Below, one piece after another: positions 24,362-32,495 of a DNA stretch of 64,000 nt. Location: assembly GCF_932526225.1 (NCBI RefSeq), contig NC_064045.1, forward strand, positions 13,448,442 to 13,512,441, read 5' to 3'. Every line of letters starts with the position of its first letter. Position 1 is the first letter of the stretch. The notes beneath the pieces were generated by a model, which ran no database searches, had not been told where the DNA came from, and saw nothing but the letters and a program-made list of their open reading frames with translations. The position numbers and the translations under genes were made by a program. This stretch comes from Nematostella vectensis. Taxonomy: Eukaryota > Cnidaria > Anthozoa > Actiniaria > Edwardsiidae.

Positions 24362-24984
24362 ATGGAGGAACCTCAAGGAAGTACTAGTGCCCAGCCTGCC
24401 GGAACGGCAAACGGGTCAGCGGAACCTGACAAATAATCTGCGGAACAAGCTGCTCATGAACATGCACGTACGCCTTCGGCGTTGGTGGAGAGAATCACGA
24501 GCCCTGAGGCACCCGCGACCCGACCTAAACACCCTGGACGAGTCGAAGCCGGAAGGCGCTTGGCAGAGTGGAACCGACTTAACAGATTGAAGAAGAAAGC
24601 TTTACAACGCGTTGAGTCGCCGGTCGCTAGCGAGTCGCAGGGACGCGGGGGCTTGCGCGCGCGCCGAAGATGCCTTCGGCACACACACCAGTCCCGGAAA
24701 GCAACTCTGCTTGGTCGGCTAGCTCGGTTATCGGGGTCGCTGGTCTTCTAGTTTCACTGATCGGCCTCTACACACGTAGGCGGGAGCTAGCTGCCGCGTT
24801 CACTCGTACACCAGCTGTTAACCAGCGAGCTACCGATCCACTTGCAGTGGCCGACGACGTGACTCCGCCTCCAAGGCCGCCGCTGGCAGCCGCACAGCAG
24901 ACCAAGGATCGACCGCTTGCCGTTTCGGCGACAGCGCTTCGCGCTCCCGGACATTGCAATTCTCGACTTTTAGCCATGGAGTAA
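24362..24984 (+). pseudogene. Element gene: small Lys/Arg-rich single-pass membrane protein, probably frameshifted
   Basis: ATG 24362 (MEEPQGSTSAQPAGTANGS) reads only to a stop at 24436. Another frame then gives a basic stretch (HPGRVEAGRRLAEWNRLNRL then KKK), and a third, with its own ATG at 24670, gives a hydrophobic segment (SSVIGVAGLLVSLIGLYTRR) followed by a Pro/Ala-rich tail to 24984. The most economical view is one broken gene with acidic leader, basic region and one TM helix. It could instead be two tiny genes. Function unknown. Confidence 0.4.
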
Positions 24985-25037
24985 GCAGACATTTAAACAC
25001 AAGGGCCCCACCCATATCCGCACTTCCGTGCATCGCA

Positions 25038-25262
25038 ATGTCGACGACGCAGCAAAGCAAGATCACAAAGACCATCACCGACGCCGCAGTCATAACCGGC
25101 CTCGTCGCCGGTATCGGCTGGGTCGGGCGCAAGGTCTTGCGCGAAGACTTCACCAAAGACCCCTACGCAAACGCCATGAATTACGCAAAAATGACTGCCG
25201 CCGTTGCAGGTGCTGTCGCTTTGAAGGGTTACCTTGAGGACCAGAAGATCCTGCCCATGTAG
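25038..25262 (+). CDS. Element gene: intact 74-residue small membrane protein
   Basis: ATG 25038 (MSTTQQSKITKTITDAAVIT) to TAG 25260. Two hydrophobic stretches (ITGLVAGIGWVG and MTAAVAGAVALKGYL) flank a polar middle (REDFTKDPYANAMNY), so a two-pass or hairpin membrane protein is likely. It is intact and co-directional with the ATPase block. Small membrane proteins of this type are common in tailless dsDNA viruses. No recognised family. Confidence 0.5.
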   Translation: MSTTQQSKITKTITDAAVITGLVAGIGWVGRKVLREDFTKDPYANAMNYAKMTAAVAGAVALKGYLEDQKILPM

Positions 25263-25354
25263 TAGTGTACTGTGGCACACTACTACATGTGTAGGCCACG
25301 TATTAGACTCGTGTTCATGTATGAACAAGTACACACAGCATCACACACTACTCG

Positions 25355-25669
25355 ATGGCCTCCATTGCGATTTTGGTTGGTGGCGACGTCCTAAACGCGA
25401 CTGCATTCGTTGGTGGCAACTACCTCGCAAAGTTCCTGTCGAACGATTAGAGCCCTGCCTTAGCTGAGAAGGAGAGGCACGACAAGGCCCTAGAGAAATA
25501 CCAACAAGACTATGGACGCTACCAACAGCGGCGACAGAAAATCCTCGATTGGCAAGCTCAAAGTCGCGAGAGAGGGACCCTCGCAAAGCAAAACTTCACC
25601 GACACTGACTACGCGCTCAAACTCTACAACCAGACCCACCAATCTTGTGCTCCGAGCGCCCTTCCTCCT
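25355..25669 (+). pseudogene. Element gene: small membrane/coiled-coil protein with in-frame stop
   Basis: ATG 25355 reads a hydrophobic N-terminus (MASIAILVGGDVLNATAFVG) to an in-frame TAG at 25448; the frame then stays open as a charged, Gln-rich helical stretch (KALEKYQQDYGRYQQRRQKI) to TGA at about 25669. The continued openness after one stop suggests a recently killed gene of about 104 codons. Function unknown. Confidence 0.5.
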
Positions 25670-25808
25670 CCGTGATTGGCGCCAATGGCTCTGCGGGGGC
25701 CTTACCAACGACCGTGAAGAGTCTGTAACGCAGGTCGGGGTCTACCATCTCGAGCACCAGTAGCAGCACTGCGTTTGACCTCAGAGACCCTCGCTCGTGC
25801 GATACCCA

Positions 25809-26189
25809 TCACACCGAGCCGTCGTTATTAGCGTCAGGCCCCCGCATAACTGGCTTTAGAGCAATGACACCTGCTCCACCAAGATCTTGTATCTCCTGGT
25901 AAACACTGGCGCTTATGTCTTGGCCCCGAAGAGTGGCATCCACGCTTGGGAACCGAAGATGGGCGCCGCCGACGAAGAGAGAATAGTACCCCTCGGGGTC
26001 TAAGCCCTCTGGGCCCTCTTGTCGCCGTTCCAGCAGCAACGGGTCGAACTCGCGCCAGACTTCCTCTGGCCGCGAGCTCGCCGGCATGAGCGGCTTAAGC
26101 AGCTTGCGCTTGGCACCCTCGGGGATGCCCTCGTCCAGGATGTTCTGGACCAGCCCTGCCAGTACGGCGGGCGCCTCTTTGTCAGGCAT
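25809..26189 (-). CDS. Element gene: intact 126-residue uncharacterised protein, convergent
   Basis: ATG at 26189 (MPDKEAPAVLAGLVQNILDE) to TGA at 25809. It is predicted soluble and mixed alpha/beta with no Cys cluster or TM helix; the middle contains PEEVWREFDPLLLERRQ. It points towards the plus-strand block, leaving about 140 bp between the tails. No family recognised. Confidence 0.5.
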   Translation of the reverse strand: MPDKEAPAVLAGLVQNILDEGIPEGAKRKLLKPLMPASSRPEEVWREFDPLLLERRQEGPEGLDPEGYYSLFVGGAHLRFPSVDATLRGQDISASVYQEIQDLGGAGVIALKPVMRGPDANNDGSV

Positions 26190-26227
26190 GCTATTGAGAA
26201 TCTCCTCTATTTAAGCGTCCATGTTTG

Positions 26228-26370
26228 GGTATACCTTGTGCCACCCAGTCTCTAATTGCCCGTATCGCGGGCTGCGATGTCAGACAGGACGAGTGCTTTG
26301 GTATGCCTTGTGCCACCCAGTCTCTAATTGCCCGTATCGCGGGCTGCGATGTCAGACAGGACGAGTGCGA
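26228..26370. repeat. 72-bp tandem duplication over the 3' end of the Cys-rich gene
   Basis: Two nearly identical copies of TGCCACCCAGTCTCTAATTG continued by CCCGTATCGCGGGCTGCGAT and GTCAGACAGGACGAGTG, offset 72 bp (CCACCCAG at 26241 and 26313). The unit contains the stop codon of the minus-strand gene. Confidence 0.9.
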
Positions 26371-26608
26371 ACCATTCCCGGGCGCGCCTCTCGATGCCGC
26401 GCATCGTCTGCCCTTCACGATTCGCTCCGCAGGGGCGGCACAACCGCGTCTCCGACTGCGTCCCTATGCCGCACACCCTGCCCGGCACGGGGAGGGGGCT
26501 GCCCTTACGGAGCCTTTGGAGGTGCACCTTGCAGTAGGTGTCCATGCACCTCTGGCCGCACGTGTTTGCATGGCCGACCTTTAGCCACCCGCAGTAATCT
26601 TTTCCTCA
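26324..26608 (-). CDS. Element gene: small Cys-rich, probable zinc-binding protein
   Basis: Open from about 26608 to TAG at 26324. Cys/His order is CGWLKVGHANTCGQRC, MDTYCKVH, RVCGIGTQS and RLCRPCG, consistent with two small zinc knuckles; the C-terminal helix is basic then hydrophobic (MRGIERRAREWFALVLSDIA). The only ATG in frame is at 26545, inside the first Cys cluster, so the true start is unclear or lost. A 72-bp tandem duplication covers its last codons and stop. Possibly a regulatory or nucleic-acid-binding protein of the element; inferred from the Cys pattern. Confidence 0.45.
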
Positions 26609-26738
26609 CTTCACCCTTCGAACGCTCGGTATACCACAGGACAGACGGGGGTCTAATTGCAAGGTTCCCACTCGTTTCTACGAAAGGGCCCAGTCGCGCT
26701 GCTGTCGATAGACAGCGGGTTAATGATTGCTAACCACT

Positions 26739-26852
26739 GCTAATTATTCATCTACGCGGAGTGTGTTTTGCGTAGATTTACTTCTGCTAATTATCCATCT
26801 ACGCAAAGTGGTCCCGACGTAGATTAATAATCAGCAATTATTAATCTACGCG
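26739..26852. promoter_or_regulatory. Alternating-orientation repeat cluster, possible origin or control region
   Basis: Five copies of a motif of the type TGCTAATTATTCATCTACGC occur in alternating orientation (about 26739+, 26768- partial, 26785+, 26816-, 26835+). Copies three and four can form a hairpin. The cluster lies between the last gene and the right ITR. Viral replication origins often look like this; the role here is inference. Confidence 0.55.
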
Positions 26853-26887
26853 AAACGCGTTTCGGTGTCACCGAAAGTCCACAGCCT

Positions 26888-27015
26888 GGAATGGGGCTGG
26901 GGGGGTCGGAGGGGCCCAGCGCCCCTCCCAAGCCTAGGATGGGGCTGGGGGGCCCGGAGGGGCGATCCGCGCCCCCCACTCGTTTCTATGAAAGCCCCCA
27001 GTCCCCCCTCCCTGA
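26888..27015. repeat. Right inverted terminal repeat
   Basis: Two GC-rich blocks, AATGGGGCTGGGGGGGTCGG and GATGGGGCTGGGGGGCCCGG, each followed by AGGGGC and a C-rich segment, ending with CACTCGTTTCTATGAAAGCC. The inverse order is found at the left end. A shorter copy of CCCACTCGTTTCTACGAAAG lies at about 26668. Confidence 0.7.
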
Positions 27016-28706
27016 TCTCTCAAAGCGAGAGGCAGAAACAAGCATTACAATCCTATACACGCTTTTGTTTACGTTTTTTGTTTATTTATTTGATACCCAT
27101 GGAGCACTGCGGGCCATGAATTCCCGTAGTGCGAGCTTTAGGGACTATTATGCATAATTTCTGGCATAGTCGCTCAAAACTAGCATAATTTTTAAACTCT
27201 TCGCAATTAAATGTAAAACTGATCTCGCTTTTGTAATTCATTACTTTTTTGTTGTTGTAAGCGAGCAATGCTACCAGCATATTATGCGAGTAAGTACGCA
27301 GCTGCTTTGTCTCATATTATCTTTGTTCTACTCCGGACCATAAATAAAAGCAGCGGCTGATATTTTTTATGTGGCCACAGGGAACTGTGCACGTCTGAGT
27401 AGGCTTCTACGTCAAGTCGCGCGCTGCCATCAAATGGATGGGAGTGGATCGCGGGCGCACCGAAACCACCACAGCTATAAAATACACATAGTCATGAAAT
27501 CTTTTCCCCGAATTATTTTTATTCCATTCTTTTTTATCCTACACAGCACTTATCAAATAGGGCATAACAGTAATATCAAACTTATTTGTTAGATTATGCT
27601 GCTTGTGCAAGTGGTTTCCTCAAGCGAGCTGTAATAAGCAATGGAAAATTCTGTTCCGCGTAATTCGTATTAGTATGCACAAACGATTACTGTTCAGCTA
27701 ATAAATATGCACTGACGTTTAAACAGATGACTGCTTTTATTGTTCCAAATTACTCAATCAATCAATCATTTATTTTTGCACTATTTGAAGTTGAGTTAAT
27801 GCTTTACAAAGTGGACTTGACAGATTAGAAAATATTAGTAAAATGAAATTTTGTAATGAGATTAGTGTGCGTAGTGACCAAAGGAGCGAAGAGCTTTCGA
27901 GTTGGTACCATGAGAATTCGGGAAAGTTCATTTACAGTATTTTTATAATTATCTGTTTTTGTATATTTTTCTATACATGTGTCGCTACACTAAGAAATAA
28001 CTAGCTAACCTGGACTGGACAAAAAAAAAGATATATAATAATAATAGGAATGAAAATTAAATAAATAAATAAATAAATGCGAGTACTATGTTCGGGTCAA
28101 CTCATCACAAGCTACCCCTGGCTGCCAAGGTAAAAATGCTTTATTTGTCTAAGGAAGGACCTATAGGGAAGTTTTTTTTATAGGCAATGGTATTTCTTCC
28201 CATATTTTTGAAGATATGGCAGCAAATCCCGACAGCCCAACATTTGTTCTAGAAGCTGGTCTGCATGAGTTGCCCTTGGATGCAAATCTTGTGTTATGAC
28301 CGTGTATTTGCGATGAAGGTAAAACTAAATTTGACAGGGCTTGTGGGGTTGGCGATGATTCAAAGAGCATGATATGGTTAAATAAGCCAGAAAACATTGT
28401 CATAAAGTATTAGAATACACCTGTTTCAAATATGCTAATCAAAACTGGCATAACGGTCCGAAGTATTTTCACTCTGTCAAAGTGCTTGCTGAGTAGGCGA
28501 CTCGCACGGGTGCATTGATGACGTATTTTCCGGTGTATGAAAAGGGTAGAAGGGCGTTTTTCTTCAAGCGTGTTAAAAACAAACTCAGACAAGCGTCCTC
28601 CCATTATTAGCCCTAACTCAGCGTTCAATAATTAGCTCCCACAAGCGCACTCTTTAAGTCAGCCCTCACGATCAGTAGCTCTCAGTAGTTCCATCATACC
28701 GCCACA
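27016..28706. other. Host DNA between the element and BCCT-B
   Basis: AT-rich region with one LINE remnant (27765-28403, minus strand). It also has a short dispersed fragment at 27288-27332 (GAGTAAGTACGCAGCTGCTT) shared with 61073-61117. The last 200 bp should contain the BCCT-B promoter and 5' UTR; no element is certain. Confidence 0.45.
27765..28403 (-). mobile_element. LINE 3'-end remnant
   Basis: The minus strand encodes HGHNTRFASKGNSCRPASRT and SSKIWEEIPLPIKKTSL, typical of the C-terminal end of non-LTR reverse transcriptases. The 3' tail is a TGAT-type simple repeat (seen on the plus strand as TCAATCAATCAATCATTTAT). Heavily 5'-truncated. Confidence 0.6.
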
Positions 28707-31675
28707 ATGGTGGAAATACACGCTGGCGACGAATCTCACATAAAAAGATGTCGCAACATAAAATTCGACATCTGGAGATTTCATGTGAACTTCAATCCGG
28801 TCGTGACATTTTGCTCAGCAGTCATTATCTGGGGGCTTGTTATTTTCTGTCTCGTTGAAACCGAAAAGGCAGCTGCCCATTTGCCCACATGGACAAAGTG
28901 GGTGACAGATAAGTGGACCTGGCTCTACATCGGGACCCAAGACGCCTGGGCTGTGTTCATTCTCGTTCTGTTCTTCTCCAAGTATTCTAACCTAAAACTT
29001 GGGAAGACAGACGACGAGGAGCCGGAATTCAATGATGGTTCGTACTTCAGTATGCTGTTCGCTGCTGGAATCGGTGTTGGATTATTTTACTTTGGCGTAG
29101 CAGAACCTGTTCAGCACTATCAGCCTACAAAACCTGGTGACCCTATGATATGGGGAAATCGCTATCAGGGAAGGTTAGTACGCAAAACAAGGCAAAAGTA
29201 ACTGAAATTTCGTGACCAGAAATTTATCGTGTGACCAACTAAACCGTAAACTTATTATAATTATAGTTGAAGTAAACTTATTATAATCATAGTTGAAGCG
29301 GTCCGTATAGTTTTCAGCAAGAGATATAGCTAGAGACAAGCGCTACCCTTGTCAAGGTGTTAACGTATTTTTAGAAAGCCAAAAAAAAAAAGGTTGCTCA
29401 AATCAAAGTTGTGACATTATGTTCTAGATTGAAGAGGCAGCCATACGCGCAACGTTCTGGTTTTGTTGAGCTTTGATCAAAAAGCGGTTCCACAACAAAC
29501 GTGGGGTCGAGGTTCTAATTAATTCAATTTCGTGCGAAAAAAAAACGGTGTTCTAGCGTTGTATTTTCTAACGTCTGGAGGTTTCGTCATGTGATGATGA
29601 AGCATTGCATTGCCACTCTTGTTGCTAAGTGAATGCCATGTCAATCAGACAATCAGTTTTGGATGAGTGCATATCAAAATATATACATAGCGAGTGCCGA
29701 ATTAGAAAGAGAATAACTTTTATGTTGTCACGCGAAACGGCTTAAAATTAGTATGCGAGGGCTTGAAATAGGTAAGCGTTTTGTGCGAGGTGAAGCTGAC
29801 ATTACTGAAATAAAAACCAGAAACAAATGTGTTACTATTCACCAACTGGGCAACTAGAGAAAACGAGCATCTGTGGAAAAGGGGTGATTATTCCTTAATA
29901 GCCAACACACTTTTTTCAGGTACTCCGACAACCAGCGCGCGCAGGACGCCATCAACGTGACCTTGTTTCACTGGGGAATCCACGGCTGGATCGTCTACAC
30001 CATGATTGGTCTGTTGTTGGGCTTCCTGTCTTATCGCTACAACATGCCCATGACCATGCGCACGTGCTTCTACCCGTTGCTAGGCGACAAGATCTACGGC
30101 ACCTTCGGTGACCTGATCGATATCCTGTCGGTGGTGTGCACGATGTTTGGCGTTTGCACGAGTCTCGGCGCCGGAGCGATCCAACTTAACGATGGACTTA
30201 ACAGACTGAACAGCGACATCCCGAAGTCAGCTACAAGTCAAGTGGCTATCATCTGGGTGATAACAGCGGTGGCAACCGCCTCCGTGATAAGCGGCATTAA
30301 GATCGGTATCCGACGTCTCAGTGAGATCTGCTTCTCCCTTGGAATGTTTATCTTTTTTATTATTTTCTTCTACGACGACACTTGGTTCCTGTTGAACGCT
30401 TTCGTCCAGAGCATCGGCTACTACCTGCAGTGGATAGTGCAGATTGGCTTCCACACCGACGCCTTCGCTCAACTTGGGAACGCCCCTGACGGCAAGCAAG
30501 CCCCTAGTTGGATGAATGACTGGACCATTTTCTACTGGGGCTGGTGGATCGCGTGGGCTCCCTTCGTTGGCGTGTTCATCGCGCGCATCTCGCGTGGACG
30601 GACCATCAAGCAGTTCATCACCTACACCCTGACCGTCCCCATTTTGTATTGCATCATGTGGTTCTCTATCATGGGCGCCGTCGGGATCAAGATGGAGCGC
30701 GAGGCGGCACTCGCGGGAATCCAGTGCAACTCTACTTACGGGGGAACAAATTCAACTGCATCACACAAGGGCCTTTATCGTCTGTCCTGCCGAGAATCCA
30801 CAAGCATGTGGTTTGACGTCATGAATCAATATGAAGGAATTGGATCATTCCTCTCTGGCATTTCAATCGTCGGCCTCGTCCTCTACTTTGTCACCAGCTC
30901 CGACAGCGGCTCTCTTGTGATTGACAGCCTCTCAGCCAATGGTCATCCAGATCCACCGGTGCTGCAGCGAGTGTTCTGGGCTCTGACGGAAGGCGCTTGT
31001 GCCACGGGCTTGCTGTGGACGGGCGGATCAAAGGCGTTGAGTGCTCTCCAAGCAGTGTCTGTATCCTCTGGTCTACTCTACACCGTCGTCCTCAACTTCG
31101 TATGCATTTCAATCTGGCGCGCCGTCAAGTACGACACGGGGGATCTCGACTTCACAGGGCCTTACTTCAATTTCGGCCTATTCGATTTGTTCTACTCCAT
31201 TCCCTCATTCGAACGTCTTTACAGGCTTGCCATTGCTATTTTCTTCCCTTGTTGGCCAATGGCTAACGCCAAGCACAAGATTGATGGGTCCAACAGATGG
31301 GTCACCATGGTGTTTTTGGCAGTTCCCTTCTATGGCTGGGTCCTCTTAGAGATCGCGGAGATTGCGCAACAGGGCCTTGCGTACGTTGGCTGGTCCCTTG
31401 TGATTGGCTTTGTCGTGCTTGGAGGCGGTATTCGTGGTGCCATCCGTGAGAAGTACAAGATCGTGGGCAACATGGCGGAAGACTTCTTTGCGGTGATGCT
31501 CATGTACCCACTCGCAGCCATGCAGATGGAATACCAGGTTACAGGTAACCCGGAAGCCAAGCCAAGAAACGACGCCGAGTTTGGGGTAAATAACTACGCT
31601 ATGGACAAAGTGGAGGACAAGAAAGAGGTGGAGGCAACGAGAAACCCCAACAAAGAACTGGATCATTACTTCTAA
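28707..31675 (+). CDS. BCCT-family transporter B (paralogue of A)
   Basis: Exon 1 is 28707-29173 (ATG 28707), exon 2 is 29920-31675 (TAA 31673), giving 740 residues. The protein has AAGIGVGLFYFGVAEP, FHWGIHGWIVYTMIGLLLGF, FYWGWWIAWAPFVGVFIARI (BCCT signature, aromatic box) and SSDSGSLVIDSLSANG; about 12 TM helices. N- and C-terminal tails are cytosolic-type, the C-tail being Lys/Glu-rich and ending KELDHYF. Intron position (codon for R in GRYSDNQ) equals that of transporter A, and exon 2 is very similar at DNA level, so the pair arose by duplication. BCCT proteins are best known from bacteria as osmolyte carriers; substrate here is unknown (betaine, choline, carnitine or DMSP-like compounds are possibilities). 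Confidence 0.94.
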
Positions 31676-31842
31676 ACGCAAATGAACTGACCTTTAGTGG
31701 AGGCAGCGAGGAACCCCAATAAATAACTGGACCGTTGCTTCTAAACGCAAACGGAATGACTGTAATGAAGTCGATTAGGCGAGAAACTTAAATAAATAAT
31801 AAGAGGATTACTTCTTTTAAACGCAAACGTACTGACCCAGGG
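31628..31842 (+). repeat. About 69-bp tandem repeat straddling the BCCT-B stop codon
   Basis: Copy 1 (31628-31696) is the last coding segment plus stop (GTGGAGGCAACGAGAAACCC, then TTCTAAACGCAAATGAACTG). Copy 2 (31697-31765) and a degenerate copy 3 (about 31766-31842) follow in the 3' UTR. Copy 2 has AATAAA at 31718 where copy 1 has AACAAA. Confidence 0.88.
31718..31723 (+). terminator. Candidate BCCT-B polyadenylation signal
   Basis: AATAAA 43 bp after the stop codon, within the second copy of the stop-straddling repeat. Another hexamer is at 31791 in copy 3. Confidence 0.45.
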
Positions 31843-32495
31843 GGCTAAGAGGTCGAACTAGTGAGAACAACAATAAAGCAAAAAATAAGTGATTTTTTTT
31901 AACCGACATAGTATATCTGTTATATATATATACGTACTTAATGACTTAAATAGAATACTGTACTTTATCACGTAAATACTTTCAGCAGCTTGTAATTCCA
32001 ATATATTGTTCATTTGTGCAAGCCTCTAGCTCAGTTTCACACGTCACACTCAACCATATATCTAAAGGTTACATTGTAGTTATTTACAACAGTCGATAAA
32101 TGTTTAGTTAGACTTGCAAATCGAGTGTAATACGGTATTTACCCAATGTAGTAGTCTAACAGCAGAAAAACTATACTCATTTTTACTGTATAAGGTGCGT
32201 ACAATATATATTTTTTCATTAAAGATAATGATTTTACACATGGTCTAAATTACCATATGAATAGAGATTAATTCTGAAAACCATACCTTCTCTCTACATA
32301 TTTCATACGAGTTACAAGATACAAGTTTAACTTTTAATATTTTTGGGACTTTTCCCTTTTACTGAAACCTTCTTTGTATTAAGTATTTTATTCCATCCCC
32401 ATCCCTTTATTTATTTGGGTGAGCTTCTGAAGCCGTCAAAATGTTCAATATTAATTACCTACCTCCCCCTTAATTTGAACCTAACTAGAATTAAA
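31843..32495. other. Tail-to-tail interval BCCT-B / TBC1D16
   Basis: AT-rich, no ORF of note. The TBC1D16 polyadenylation signal is probably the minus-strand AATAAA at 32411-32406, about 85 bp past its stop. Confidence 0.5.

Larger units (their letters stand above)
17002..27015. mobile_element. Decayed virus-like element with inverted terminal repeats
   Basis: Bounds are set by a GC-rich inverted repeat: right end about 26888-27015 (two blocks of the type ATGGGGCTGGGGGG..CGGAGGGGC, then GTTTCTATGAAAG). The left end is its inverse and split in two (17002-17094 and 17899-17955) by an LTR-like insertion. Inside are a capsid-type gene, a packaging-type ATPase and about six smaller genes, mostly on the plus strand, with GC content and codon use unlike the flanking AT-rich host DNA. 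After subtracting the LTR (0.8 kb) and LINE (about 2.9 kb), the element is about 6.3 kb. I see no polymerase, integrase or protease. The gene set resembles Polinton-like or adintovirus-like dsDNA elements; this is inference from the ATPase, the context and a recollection of similar uncharacterised proteins in cnidarian genomes. Confidence 0.72.

Noticed and set aside
17002-27015. Classification as a standard Maverick/Polinton
   Set aside because: No protein-primed DNA polymerase, retroviral-type integrase or protease is visible and the net length is far below 15 kb; only a looser relationship is proposed.
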